From contig JADJGU010000002.1 of assembly GCA_016707885.1 (NCBI GenBank), forward strand, positions 356,248 through 420,247: a DNA stretch of 64,000 nucleotides. The letters run 5' to 3'. The notes beneath the pieces were generated by a model that did not search any database, was not told where the DNA came from, and saw only the letters and a program-made list of their open reading frames with translations. This document shows positions 18,136-27,957 of the stretch, in pieces (the first letter of the stretch is position 1; each line of letters starts with the position of its first letter). The position numbers were made by a program, and so were the translations under genes. The DNA comes from Sphingomonadales bacterium (GTDB lineage: Bacteria; Pseudomonadota; Alphaproteobacteria; Sphingomonadales; Sphingomonadaceae).

Positions 18136-19989
18136 TTACAAAAGGTCTTCGCGCTGCAACAGCGCAGCCAGACGCGTGTCAAATTCCTGCTTTTCTTGTC
18201 GCAGCCGCTGTTGCTCGGCGTAATTGGCTTCGGTGAGATCGGTGCTCGCCAATTCGGTTGCCCTTTGCAGTGCTGCTTCCAACTCGGGCCGCTGCTTCAT
18301 CAGCCGGATTGCTTCGTCCAGCTGCCTGAAGGCTTGTGCCCCAGCCAGTTCCCCGCTGCACGGCGGTCGGTTGAAGCCAAAGGCCGTTCCGCCACCCTGC
18401 AGCAAGGCTTGCGCCATATTATACAGATCGTCCCCTAATATGGTAAGCAATGCCGTACTATCAAGTGTTTCTTTGCTGCTTCCCGTCATCGCCGAATCGA
18501 GCATTGCTGAAAGCAGCCGGGCGTGGCCCGGATCGCGCGGTGTAAAGCCTGCCAAAGCCTCTTGATGGCGCAGGATTTGCGATGGATCGCGCAGAAGTGC
18601 GGCAAGGATCTCGCGCACCAAAATGTCGCTGCCTTGATTGCCGATAGCTCTGGCATCGGCGGTTAAGGGTGGCGGCGCGTTGGGCCGCCATGGACCTCGC
18701 TTGCCTGAGAATTGGCGTTGCGGTGGAGAGCTGCGTGCAAACAGCGCATCAAAACGCTCCCGAAATGCGTCGGCATAGTGGTGGCGGATTTCTGCATCGG
18801 CGATATTCGCAACATGCAGCCCTAGCCGTTGTTTGAAACCAGCTCGGTCCTCTGGCGTGGCGACCGGCTCTGCGGCCAGTTCGATCTTCCAGATGCGCTC
18901 AACCAGCGGCTCGGACTTGTCGAGCAGCTCGGCAAAAGCGCGCGGACCAGCACTACGCACCAGATCATCGGGGTCCTGACCTTCGGGCAGGGTCACAAAT
19001 TCAAGGCTGTGACCCGGCTTCAGTCCTCCCAAAGCGCGTTGTGCCGCACGGAAGGCGGCTTTCTGCCCAGCGGCATCGCCATCGAAGCAGAGCAGGGGCT
19101 TTGGCACCATGCGCCACAGCATCGTTATTTGCTGCTCGGTCAGCGCGGTGCCGAGTGGCGCTACGGCCTCGCCAAAGCCTGCTTGGGCGAGCGCGATGGC
19201 ATCCATATAGCCTTCGACAACAATCACGCGGCCAGAAGCGCGCGAAGCCGCAGAGGCTTTGTCGAGATTGTAGAGCGTGCGTCCCTTGTCGAACAAAGGC
19301 GTATCAGGCGAGTTCAGATATTTGGGTTCGCCAGCGCCTAATATGCGCCCGCCAAAGGCGATCACGCGCCCCCTCGGATCGCGGATCGGGATCATCAGGC
19401 GACCGCGGAAGCGGTCATAAGGCTCCTTGTCTTCGACCGAGATCAACAAACCTGCCTCGACCAGCTTGTCGTCGCCAAAATGCTTGAGCGCCTCTTTCAG
19501 TTTACCCCGGCTGTCTGGCGAAAAGCCGATGCCGAATGCCTTGATCGTCTCCGGTTTCAGCCCGCGCCGTTCGCAATAGGCACGCGCTTCGGCGCCCTCC
19601 AACCCCTGGAATTGCGCGACGAACCAGTCCTGCGCTGCTGTCATGACGTCATATAGCGTGTTGGCGCGTTCGGCCTTGGCAGCCGCTTTCGGGTCGGCTG
19701 CGGGAACCTGCATCCCCGCGGCATCGGCAAGCTCTTTCACCGCATCCATGAAGCTCAGCCCACGCTGGTCGGTCATCCAGCGGATGGCATCGCCGTGCGC
19801 ACTGCAGCCGAAGCAGTGGTAGAACCCCTTTTCATCGTTGATCGTGAAGCTGGGCGTCTTCTCGTTATGAAAGGGGCAGCAGGCCTTATATTCGCGTCCC
19901 GCCTTGGTCACCTTGATGCTGCGCCCGATCAACGCGGAAAGCGTGGTCCGCGCGCGCAGTTCATCCAGCCATTGCGGGGTTAGCGACAC
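18136..19989 (-). CDS. dnaG: DNA primase DnaG
   Basis: DnaG makes RNA primers at replication forks. The 617-residue protein begins with a CHC2 zinc finger (C-C-P-F-H near residue 37 and H-C-F-G-C near 57), then the catalytic core and a TOPRIM domain (V-V-E-G-Y-M-D near residue 257). A C-terminal DnaB-binding region follows. It starts one base after the YqeY stop and precedes rpoD, so yqeY-dnaG-rpoD are probably one transcript. Confidence 0.98.
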   Translation of the reverse strand: MSLTPQWLDELRARTTLSALIGRSIKVTKAGREYKACCPFHNEKTPSFTINDEKGFYHCFGCSAHGDAIRWMTDQRGLSFMDAVKELADAAGMQVPAADPKAAAKAERANTLYDVMTAAQDWFVAQFQGLEGAEARAYCERRGLKPETIKAFGIGFSPDSRGKLKEALKHFGDDKLVEAGLLISVEDKEPYDRFRGRLMIPIRDPRGRVIAFGGRILGAGEPKYLNSPDTPLFDKGRTLYNLDKASAASRASGRVIVVEGYMDAIALAQAGFGEAVAPLGTALTEQQITMLWRMVPKPLLCFDGDAAGQKAAFRAAQRALGGLKPGHSLEFVTLPEGQDPDDLVRSAGPRAFAELLDKSEPLVERIWKIELAAEPVATPEDRAGFKQRLGLHVANIADAEIRHHYADAFRERFDALFARSSPPQRQFSGKRGPWRPNAPPPLTADARAIGNQGSDILVREILAALLRDPSQILRHQEALAGFTPRDPGHARLLSAMLDSAMTGSSKETLDSTALLTILGDDLYNMAQALLQGGGTAFGFNRPPCSGELAGAQAFRQLDEAIRLMKQRPELEAALQRATELASTDLTEANYAEQQRLRQEKQEFDTRLAALLQREDLL

Positions 19990-19990
19990 T

Positions 19991-20443
19991 TCAGGTCAAT
20001 GCCGCCTTCACCAGCGCGCTTGCCTTGCTCATGTCGAGTTGCGTGCCGTGGCGTTCTTTGAGGGTGGCCATGACGCGGCCCATATCCTTGACCGAGCTGG
20101 CACCCAGTTCGACCTTGATCGCTTCAATCGCGGCGCCGGTATCGGCCTCGCTCATCTGCGCGGGCAGGAAAGTCTCGATAACGGCCAGTTCCGCCTTTTC
20201 GACATCGGCCAGCTCCTGACGCCCGCCCTGTTCGTAAAGCGCGATCGATTCGCGGCGTTGCTTGACCATTTTTTGCAGCACATCGACCACCACAGCATCG
20301 TCATCCGCAGGGGCGGATTGGGTGCGCAGTTCCATGTCGCGGTCTTTCAGCTTAGCCAATATCAGGCGGACAGCCGCCAGGCGGTCTTTCTCGCCAGCCT
20401 TCATTGCGGCGATCTGGGCCGCCTTTATGTCATCTCGAATCAT
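19991..20443 (-). CDS. GatB/YqeY domain protein
   Basis: A 150-residue helical protein of the YqeY family, related to the C-terminal tail of GatB, the tRNA amidotransferase subunit. Its cellular role is not settled, but tRNA binding is inferred from that relation. Typical segments are K-A-A-Q-I-A-A-M-K-A-G-E-K-D-R-L and A-E-T-F-L-P-type text (I-E-T-F-L-P-A-Q-M-S-E). The ATG at 20443 is preferred; an upstream extension to 20560 runs through a non-coding repeat. dnaG follows directly. Confidence 0.92.
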   Translation of the reverse strand: MIRDDIKAAQIAAMKAGEKDRLAAVRLILAKLKDRDMELRTQSAPADDDAVVVDVLQKMVKQRRESIALYEQGGRQELADVEKAELAVIETFLPAQMSEADTGAAIEAIKVELGASSVKDMGRVMATLKERHGTQLDMSKASALVKAALT

Positions 20444-20500
20444 GGTGTCTCTCGGCTTCAATGTGAATTGAAAAGGCCAATAGACTAACATCACCGAAAC

Positions 20501-20609
20501 GTCATGCTGAACTTGTTTCACCATTACGGTGACTTCGTTCCAGCATCCATTGAGCAGCACATGCGGAGCTAGAAAGGCAAAATGGACCCTGAAACAAGTT
20601 CAGGGTGAC
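20501..20609. repeat. Interspersed repeat with 20-base inverted ends
   Basis: The left end GTCATGCTGAACTTGTTTCA (20501-20520) and the reverse complement of the right end (20590-20609) differ at only two positions. The element is about 109 bases, lies between the divergent yqeY and carA genes, and resembles short extragenic repeats that I associate with sphingomonad genomes. Copy number cannot be judged here. Confidence 0.65.
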
Positions 20610-20728
20610 GACTGTCTGGGTTTTAGCTGTGGAAACGCACAGCTTGGCATTGACGTCGAAGGAATCCCCCTCTAGGCGCGGTGCCTTAGCGACATCGCCA
20701 GAAACTCTATTGAAAAAGGACCGCCACC

Positions 20729-21907
20729 ATGGCTGACCCTACCACTACGCGCGCGCCAACTGGAGCGACAGGCGTATTGGTTTTGGCCAGTGGCGAGATC
20801 GTCTGGGGCAGGGGCTTCGGTGCAGAAGGCGGCGCGGTTGGTGAAGTCTGCTTCAACACCGCGATGACGGGCTATCAGGAGGTGATGACCGACCCCAGCT
20901 ATGCCGGGCAGATCATCAACTTCACCTTTCCGCATATCGGCAATGTCGGGACGAACCCCGAGGATATTGAGGCGACCAACCCGCATGCGCTGGGCGCGAT
21001 CGTGCGGCAGGATGTCACCAACCCTTCCAATTTCCGCGCGACCCAGCATTTCCGCGACTGGATGGTGGCGAATGGCCGGATCGGGCTTTCGGGCATCGAT
21101 ACCCGCGCGCTGACCCGCCTGATCCGCCTGAAAGGCGCGCCTAATGCGGTGATTGCGCATAGCGCTGCTGGCACATTCGATATTCCCGCCTTGCTGGCGC
21201 AAGCGCAGGCCTGGCCGGGGCTGGAGGGGATGGATCTGGCGAAGGATGTGACGACGTTGCAGAGCTATGGCTGGGATGGCGGGCTTTGGACGCTGGGACA
21301 GGGTTATGCCGCCAAAGCTGACAAAATTGACACCAACGCGGGCAAAAGACCGAAAGTCGTCGCCATCGATTATGGCATAAAACGCAATATATTGCGGAAC
21401 TTAGTTGATGTCGGTTGTGAAGTAACCGTCGTTCCCGCGACCGCGAGCTTTGAAGAGATCATGGCGCATCAGCCCGATGGCCTGTTCCTGTCGAACGGCC
21501 CCGGCGATCCGGCGGCGACAGGGGTGTATTCGGTTCCGGTGATCAAGGCGTGGCTGGAAACCAAAAAGCCGCTGTTCGGCATCTGCCTTGGCCACCAGAT
21601 GCTGGCTCTAGCCGTCGGTGCAAAGACCGAGAAGATGCACCAGGGCCATCGCGGCGCGAACCATCCGGTGAAGCGCCTATCCGACGGCGCGGTCGAGATT
21701 ACCAGCATGAACCACGGCTTTGCGGTCGATGCCGACACGCTGCCCGCCAACGCCCGCGCAACGCACACCAGCCTGTTCGACGGCAGCAATTGCGGTTTCG
21801 AACTCACCGACCAGCCCGCCTTCAGCGTGCAATACCACCCCGAAGCGAGCCCCGGCCCGCAGGACAGTCATTATCTGTTCGAGAAATTCGCGGGGATGAT
21901 GGCGTGA
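20729..21907 (+). CDS. carA: Carbamoyl-phosphate synthase small (glutaminase) subunit CarA
   Basis: CarA hydrolyses glutamine and passes ammonia to CarB for carbamoyl phosphate, the precursor of arginine and pyrimidines. The N-terminal CPSase domain is followed by a class I glutamine amidotransferase with the nucleophile in G-I-C-L-G-H-Q-M-L (Cys near residue 285) and the histidine-glutamate pair in Q-Y-H-P-E-A-S-P-G (near 368). Length 392 is normal. carB lies 330 bases downstream, a larger gap than usual for this pair. Confidence 0.97.
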   Translation: MADPTTTRAPTGATGVLVLASGEIVWGRGFGAEGGAVGEVCFNTAMTGYQEVMTDPSYAGQIINFTFPHIGNVGTNPEDIEATNPHALGAIVRQDVTNPSNFRATQHFRDWMVANGRIGLSGIDTRALTRLIRLKGAPNAVIAHSAAGTFDIPALLAQAQAWPGLEGMDLAKDVTTLQSYGWDGGLWTLGQGYAAKADKIDTNAGKRPKVVAIDYGIKRNILRNLVDVGCEVTVVPATASFEEIMAHQPDGLFLSNGPGDPAATGVYSVPVIKAWLETKKPLFGICLGHQMLALAVGAKTEKMHQGHRGANHPVKRLSDGAVEITSMNHGFAVDADTLPANARATHTSLFDGSNCGFELTDQPAFSVQYHPEASPGPQDSHYLFEKFAGMMA

Positions 21908-22237
21908 GGGCAGTTATTCAACCATGGTTACGATTACGCTGCACTGGTCGCGATCTTTTGTCTGACTGGCGTTCAGGACAAAGTCGACATGTCACTCCCG
22001 ACGAAATCCAGTGGGTTTGGGAGACGGGATAGTGCGAAGTCGGGATTGTCGGTAACCGCGACAATCGAATTTGCCGTGGATCAGAGTGGGAATCACCGGC
22101 ACCAAAACCGAGAAAGTGGCAAGATCGCACTCAACAGCTTCAGAGGTCGAGCCGAAGGCGGGTCTAGTTTGCCCAGCGATCTTCTGAAGCCTGCCTTTCG
22201 CAATGCGATTTCTCGCTAAATTGAAGCGCCCATAACA
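21908..22237. other. carA-carB intergenic region with a small hairpin, no gene seen
   Basis: No convincing reading frame is seen in this 330-base gap. A short frame from a GTG at 21904 gives 42 residues without family resemblance. A perfect 8-base stem (GATTGTCG at 22044-22051, CGACAATC at 22059-22066, seven-base loop) lies in the middle without a following T-run. It might separate or attenuate the two genes, or the gap may hold a degraded insertion. Confidence 0.4.
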
Positions 22238-25200
22238 ATGCCCAAACGCACTGACATCCAATCCATCCTCATCATAGGCGCTGGCCCGATCATTATCGGG
22301 CAGGCGTGCGAATTTGACTATTCGGGAACGCAGGCGTGCAAGGCGTTGCGTGAGGAGGGTTATCGTATCATCCTCGTCAATTCGAACCCGGCGACGATCA
22401 TGACCGATCCGGAAATGGTCGGCGACAATGGCTCCACCTATGTCGAGCCGATCACGCCGGAAGTTGTCGCCAAGATCATCGAAAACGAGCGCGCCAAATA
22501 TCCGCATGAGAAAATGGCCGTGTTGCCCACCATGGGCGGGCAGACTGCGCTGAACACCGCGCTGGCGCTGGAGGCCAATGGCACGCTGGCAAAATATGAT
22601 GTCGAGATGATCGGCGCGACCGCCGAAGCGATCGACAAGGCCGAAGACCGGATGAAATTCCGTGAGGCGATGACCAAAATTGGCCTCGAATCCGCGCGCT
22701 CGGGCATCGCCCATACGCTCGAAGAGGCGCTGGCCGTGCTCGAACGCACCGGGCTGCCCTCAATCATCCGCCCCAGCTTTACCATGGGCGGCACCGGCGG
22801 CGGGATTGCCTATAATCGCGACGAATTCATCCAGATCGTAACCGGCGGGCTTGATGCCAGCCCGACGACCGAGGTGCTGATCGAGGAGTCGCTGCTCGGT
22901 TGGAAAGAATATGAGATGGAGGTTGTCCGCGATAAAAAGGACAATGCCATCATCATCTGTTCGATCGAAAATGTCGATCCGATGGGTGTGCATACAGGCG
23001 ATTCGATCACCGTTGCCCCTGCGCTGACGCTGACCGACAAGGAATATCAGATCATGCGCAACGCGAGCATCGCGACATTGCGCGAAATCGGAGTCGAAAC
23101 AGGCGGTTCGAACGTACAGTTCGCAGTCAATCCGAAGGATGGCCGCCTGATCGTGATTGAAATGAACCCGCGTGTATCGCGGTCCTCGGCGCTCGCCTCA
23201 AAGGCCACCGGCTTCCCGATTGCCAAGGTCGCGGCCAAGCTGGCGGTGGGCTATACGCTCGACGAAATCGACAACGACATCACCGGCGCAACGCCCGCTT
23301 CTTTCGAACCGACGATCGACTATGTCGTCACCAAAATCCCGCGTTTCGCCTTTGAAAAGTTCAAGGGTTCGGAACCTTTGCTGTCGACCGCGATGAAATC
23401 GGTCGGTGAGGTGATGGCGATTGGCCGCAACATCCACGAATCGATGCAAAAGGCGCTGCGCGGTCTTGAAACCGGGCTGTCGGGCTTCAACTATGTCGAT
23501 GCGCTGAAAGGCGCGCATAAGGATGAACTGGCAGCGGCACTCACCCGTGCGACGCCCGACCGGCTGCTGGTCGCGGCACAGGCGCTGCGTGAGGGCATGT
23601 CGGTTGCGGATATCCATGTATATTCGAAATTCGACCCCTGGTTCCTCGAACGGCTCGCCGAAATCGTTGAGGCCGAAAACGAGGTCAAAACCAACGGACT
23701 TCCGCAGGATGCCGAAGGCATGCGCCGCCTGAAAGCCATGGGCTTTTCAGACAAACGCCTCGCTTTCCTCGCGCTCGAATCCGCCCATGTCCGCCCGGGC
23801 ATGGAATCGGCGATCCGCCGCGGCTCGGGCCTGATCCGCGAAGCCATCGTCGCGATGACCGGCGGCATTACCGAGGCCGAAGTGCGCAAGGCGCGCCACA
23901 AATTGGGCGTGCGCCCGGTGTTCAAGCGCATCGACACCTGTGCCGCCGAATTTGAGGCGAAAACGCCCTATATGTATTCGACCTATGAGGCTCCAAGCTT
24001 TGGAGAGCCTGAGTGCGAGGCACAGCCCAGCGACCGGGAAAAAGTCGTCATTTTGGGTGGCGGACCGAACCGGATCGGGCAGGGGATCGAATTCGACTAT
24101 TGCTGCGTCCACGCCTGCTTCGCGCTCGCCGAAGTTGGATGAAACAATCATGGTCAACTGCAATCCGGAAACGGTTTCGACCGACTATGACACCAGCGAC
24201 CGGCTCTATTTCGAGCCGCTGACCGCCGAAGACGTCCTCGAAATCCTGCATGTCGAGCAGTCGAAGGGCAAGCTGAAAGGCGTTATCGTCCAGTTCGGCG
24301 GGCAGACCCCGCTCAATCTGGCGAAGGCCTTGGAAGATGCGGGCATACCCATCCTCGGCACTTCGCCCGATGCGATCGATCTGGCCGAAGACCGGGAGCG
24401 TTTTGCTGCGCTGATCAATAAGCTGAAGCTCAAACAGCCCGAAAATGGAATTGCGCGCAGCCGTGAGGAAGCGATCAAGGTCGCTGAAACAATTGGCTAT
24501 CCGGTGCTGATGCGGCCTTCTTACGTCCTTGGCGGCCGCGCGATGGAAATTGTCGATACGCAGGCGCAGCTGGAAAATTACATCGAAACCGCAGTCCGCG
24601 TATCAGGCGACAGCCCCGTGCTGATCGACCGGTATTTACGCGATGCGGTCGAGGTCGATGTCGATTGTGTGGCCGATGGCGATGACGTCGTGGTAGCAGG
24701 TATCCTCCAGCATATTGAGGAAGCCGGGGTCCATTCGGGCGACAGCGCGTGCAGTCTGCCACCTTACAATCTGCCCGAAGACATCATCGCCGAAATCCGC
24801 CGCCAGGCCGAAGTGCTGGCGCGCGCGCTGAAGGTCAAAGGCCTGATGAACGCGCAATTCGCGGTGAAGGACGGGTTGGTCTATCTGATCGAGGTCAACC
24901 CGCGCGCCTCGCGCACCGTGCCCTTCGTCGCCAAGGCGATAGGTGCACCGATTGCCAAGATCGCCGCACGCGTCATGGCGGGCGAGAAGCTGAAAGACCT
25001 GCCGACCATCGATCTCGACATCGATTATATCGCGGTCAAGGAAGCCGTTTTCCCGTTCAACCGTTTCCCCGGGGTCGATCCGGTGCTCAGCCCCGAAATG
25101 AAATCGACCGGCGAAGTGATGGGCATCGACAAGGATTTTGCGATGGCCTTTGCCAAGGCACAGTTGGGCGCCGGTATGGTGCTGCCGCAATCGGGCAAGC

Positions 25201-25589
25201 TGTTCGTTTCGGTGAAAGACAGCGACAAGCCGCATATCGTGCCTGCGGTCGCGAAGCTGATCGAAATGGGCTTCACCGTATGCGCCACCGGCGGCACCGC
25301 CGATTATCTGCAAGGGCAGGGGATCGCCGTCGAACGCGTAAACAAAGTGGCACAGGGCCGCCCGCATATTGTCGACAAGATAATCGATGGCGAAATCGCT
25401 CTGGTGTTCAACACAACCGAGGGTTGGCAGAGCCTGAAAGACAGCGAAGACATCCGCCGTTCGGCGCTGGTCAACAAGGTCAGCTACTTCACAACGGCCA
25501 GCGCGTCGCTCGCCGCGACGGAGGCGATTGAGGCGCTCAGTGTGAGAAAACTTGAAGTTTGCACACTTCAGGACTATCATAAGGCCTGA
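22238..25589 (+). pseudogene. carB: carB, carbamoyl-phosphate synthase large subunit, split by a frameshift
   Basis: CarB makes carbamoyl phosphate from bicarbonate, ATP and ammonia. The first ATP-grasp half and oligomerisation domain run from the ATG at 22238 (M-P-K-R-T-D-I). Reading stops at TGA 24140-24142, inside the conserved block A-C-F-A-L-A-E-V-G. The next frame continues at once with E-T-I-M-V-N-C-N-P-E-T-V-S and runs through the second ATP-grasp half and the C-terminal MGS-like allosteric domain to 25589. The expected residue between G and E is missing; the total of 3352 bases is two short of whole codons, so a 2-base deletion (or 1-base insertion) fits. Everything else is conserved, so a sequencing error or a very recent mutation is likely. 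Confidence 0.93.
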
Positions 25590-25672
25590 CAGCACTTCCC
25601 CAAATGCTGAAAATCCGTGGGCTGGCCCTCCAGCCTGCAAGGAAGTTTTGACTGCGAAGGACCCGAGTTTCG

Positions 25673-26149
25673 ATGGCGAGTTTCGATAAAATGCCGATGC
25701 TGGCGGAAGGTTTTGAAAAGCTGACCACAGACCTCAAGCGCCTTCGGCTTGAGCGCCCGACCATTGTCGAGGCTATTGAAGAAGCCCGCGCACATGGTGA
25801 TTTGTCGGAAAATGCCGAGTATCACGCGGCGAAAGAACGTCAGGGCCAGGTCGAAGCGACGATTTCCGATCTGGAAGACAAGATCAGCCGTGCGCAGATC
25901 ATCGATCCGTCGACGCTTTCGGGCGATAAGATCGTCTTTGGTGCGACCGTCACCCTGCTCGACGAAGACGACAAGCCGGTGAAATATCAAGTGGTTGGTG
26001 AAGCGGAGGCCGATGCGAAGCGCGGCATGATCAGCTATAACTCACCACTCGGCCGCGCGCTCATTGGTCGTCAGGTCGATGACGAGGTTGAAGTGACGGT
26101 GCCGTCGGGCGACAAATATTACCTCGTCCAGAAGATCGAGTTTATCTGA
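25673..26149 (+). CDS. greA: Transcription elongation factor GreA
   Basis: GreA reactivates backtracked RNA polymerase by stimulating transcript cleavage. The 158-residue protein has the N-terminal coiled coil with the acidic tip G-D-L-S-E-N-A-E-Y-H-A-A-K-E (about residues 43-56) and the C-terminal FKBP-like domain. The beginning M-P-M-L-A-E-G-F-E-K-L is typical. It lies 83 bases downstream of carB; that gap contains a short GGCTGG/CCAGCC hairpin. Confidence 0.97.
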   Translation: MASFDKMPMLAEGFEKLTTDLKRLRLERPTIVEAIEEARAHGDLSENAEYHAAKERQGQVEATISDLEDKISRAQIIDPSTLSGDKIVFGATVTLLDEDDKPVKYQVVGEAEADAKRGMISYNSPLGRALIGRQVDDEVEVTVPSGDKYYLVQKIEFI

Positions 26150-26171
26150 TCGCTACAGCAGGAGCCTGTTG

Positions 26172-26813
26172 ATGCGCGGTTCGATGGGTCCGGTGATCAA
26201 GGCGATTGGCGCAATCAACATCCTGATTGCTCTCATCATGCTCATCCCCGCGATGTGGGACGCTTTTGTCGTGGCAGGGGCGTTGTTTCCCGCGCGCTTC
26301 ACCGATGGCAGTGCAGCCTTTGAAGGTGCAGCCTTTGTGCTGCCGGTCTGGTTGACGCCGATCAGTTCGGCTTTTCTGCACGGCGGGCTGCTGCATGTCG
26401 GGCTCAACATGATGATGCTGGCGATGATTGGCCCCAATATCGAGCGGATATTGGGTAGGGTCGGCACGATAGTTCTTTACGGTGCAGGTATGATTTTCGC
26501 GGCGGCTGCTGAGGTTGTGGCGCAACCGCATTCGATGATGCCTGTGGTCGGAGCGAGCGGCGCGATCTCTGCAATCATTGCTGCGCACGCTCTGCTTTTT
26601 CCGCGCGAACGTCCCAAGCCGATCGGGCCAATTCCGGGCGGCTGGGCGCACGCGATCAAGCTGATGATCGGATGGATCATCCTCAACTTGATGCTGGGCT
26701 TTGTGGGTCCTGGTATCGGTGTCCAGATCGCTATCTGGTCGCACATTGGCGGCTTTGCTGCCGGCCTTATGCTCACTTGGCCCTTGCTCCGCTGGAAATA
26801 CCGGAAAGCTTAA
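26172..26813 (+). CDS. Rhomboid family intramembrane serine protease
   Basis: A 213-residue protein with about six membrane helices. Rhomboid active-site elements are visible: H-G-G-L-L-H-V-G-L-N in the second helix region (His and Asn near residues 72-80), the serine in G-A-S-G near residue 128 and the catalytic histidine in S-H-I-G-G-F-A-A-G near 190. Such proteases cut membrane-protein substrates within the bilayer; the substrate here is unknown. The ATG at 26172 has a GGAG ribosome site, better than the adjoining TTG. The stop overlaps the convergent DUF4170 gene by four bases. Confidence 0.9.
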   Translation: MRGSMGPVIKAIGAINILIALIMLIPAMWDAFVVAGALFPARFTDGSAAFEGAAFVLPVWLTPISSAFLHGGLLHVGLNMMMLAMIGPNIERILGRVGTIVLYGAGMIFAAAAEVVAQPHSMMPVVGASGAISAIIAAHALLFPRERPKPIGPIPGGWAHAIKLMIGWIILNLMLGFVGPGIGVQIAIWSHIGGFAAGLMLTWPLLRWKYRKA

Positions 26814-27028
26814 GCGTCGGGTTCCAGCAGCTTGTGCAGATGCACGACGACATATTTCATCTCGGCATCGTCGACCGTGCGCTGTGCGGCTGCGCGCCAA
26901 GCCTCTTCAGCCTCGGCATAGTCGGCAAAAATGCCGATGACGTCGAGTTTGTCGAGTTCGGTAAACTCCAGGGTCTGCGGATCCTTGACGCGACCACCGA
27001 AAACGAGGTGCAATTTGGCCTTGGCCAT
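26810..27028 (-). CDS. DUF4170 domain protein
   Basis: A 72-residue protein matching the small alphaproteobacterial family DUF4170, of unknown function. Family-like text is L-H-L-V-F-G-G-R-V, followed by F-A-D-Y-A-E-A-E-E-A-W-R-A-A-A-Q and the C-terminal M-K-Y-V-V-V-H-L-H-K-L-L. It has no membrane segment. It is convergent with the rhomboid gene and apparently monocistronic. Confidence 0.85.
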   Translation of the reverse strand: MAKAKLHLVFGGRVKDPQTLEFTELDKLDVIGIFADYAEAEEAWRAAAQRTVDDAEMKYVVVHLHKLLEPDA

Positions 27029-27127
27029 CGCTGATTTTCCTTATCTGCAATTGGGTTGCCGCTAGGGCTTGGCGGCGCCCTTAGCGATGTGCGGACAGAA
27101 TCACCAGCGGAAATAGACCGTTCGGGC

Positions 27128-27634
27128 TCAGTCTTTTTTGCGCGCTTCTTCAGCCGCAGCTTGTCCAGCAGCTTTTACCGCTTCGCTAGCCTTGCTGACC
27201 AGATCGCGGAACTGGTCACGCATTGAATCGGCGTTGAGGCCCAGTTCGTCGACGCGTGCCTTACCAGCCTGCTTTGCGGCATCGGCTGCACGCTTGGCGG
27301 TGTTGTTAATCGCCTTTCCGGCCTTGCCAAGTACTTTGGTTTCACGCTCGGTTTTAGGGAGCAACATCGCTACAATCGCACCAATGGCTAGACCGCCAGC
27401 GACAATAGCTAGCGGATTGCTCTCGATACCCTTGGCCGATTTTTCGCCAGCCTTTTTGGCCAAGGCTTTCGACGTTTCGACGCTTTTTGCGGCCGCAGCC
27501 TTGCTTTTGCCGACAGCCTCTGCCGCAGTCTTTCGTGCGGTCGCACTTGCTTCACGTGCCTTAGAGCCTGCGGTCTCCAGGCCGTCACGAGCAGCGTCGG
27601 TTGCCGATTTCAAATTTTCGCCCAGCTTGCTCAT
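27128..27634 (-). CDS. Alanine/lysine-rich membrane-anchored helical protein
   Basis: A 168-residue low-complexity protein rich in Ala, Lys and Glu, forming long amphipathic helices on both sides of a single hydrophobic segment (I-V-A-G-G-L-A-I-G-A-I-V-A-M-L-L, about residues 77-92). The layout resembles ElaB/YqjD-type proteins anchored to the inner membrane. It is the last gene of a four-gene cluster and overlaps the previous gene by four bases (ATGA). A precise function cannot be given. Confidence 0.75.
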   Translation of the reverse strand: MSKLGENLKSATDAARDGLETAGSKAREASATARKTAAEAVGKSKAAAAKSVETSKALAKKAGEKSAKGIESNPLAIVAGGLAIGAIVAMLLPKTERETKVLGKAGKAINNTAKRAADAAKQAGKARVDELGLNADSMRDQFRDLVSKASEAVKAAGQAAAEEARKKD

Positions 27635-27957
27635 TGCACATCATCCTTGTCAGCCTCGGGCTTTGGCGCCCGAAATTTACTCATCCATCCAAAGATGGGT
27701 TTTCGTAACGAAAATAGCAATATCCCCAGGCCTGCCAATCCGATGACCGGTGCATTATTTGCAACTTTTCGCTTGGCGGTGTCGGTAGTGTGCAGCAGAC
27801 GAACCCGCTGCCGGTCAGTCCAGCGCTGCAACAGCGTTTTGGGGTGCAGGCTATGCTTTGCCTGTTCGACGTCAGCCGTTAGTGTCGCTCGCAGTTTTTT
27901 GCGCTGCCGGTCAAGTGCCTTGACGATGTCCCGGTCCGGGTCAGGCATCTCTTTCAT
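27631..27957 (-). CDS. Small single-helix membrane protein, YqjK-like position
   Basis: A 108-residue protein with a basic helical N-terminus (D-R-Q-R-K-K-L-R-A-T-L) and one membrane segment near residues 70-87 (V-I-G-L-A-G-L-G-I-L-L-F-S-L). Its place after a holin-III-like gene corresponds to that of YqjK in the E. coli yqjC-D-E-K cluster, although sequence similarity is not obvious. It overlaps the upstream gene by 17 bases and the downstream gene by four. Confidence 0.7.
   Translation of the reverse strand: MKEMPDPDRDIVKALDRQRKKLRATLTADVEQAKHSLHPKTLLQRWTDRQRVRLLHTTDTAKRKVANNAPVIGLAGLGILLFSLRKPIFGWMSKFRAPKPEADKDDVQ

Noticed and set aside
24636..25640. 334-codon minus-strand frame opposite carB
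   Set aside because: Fully antisense to conserved carB sequence; histidine- and arginine-rich text typical of shadow frames.
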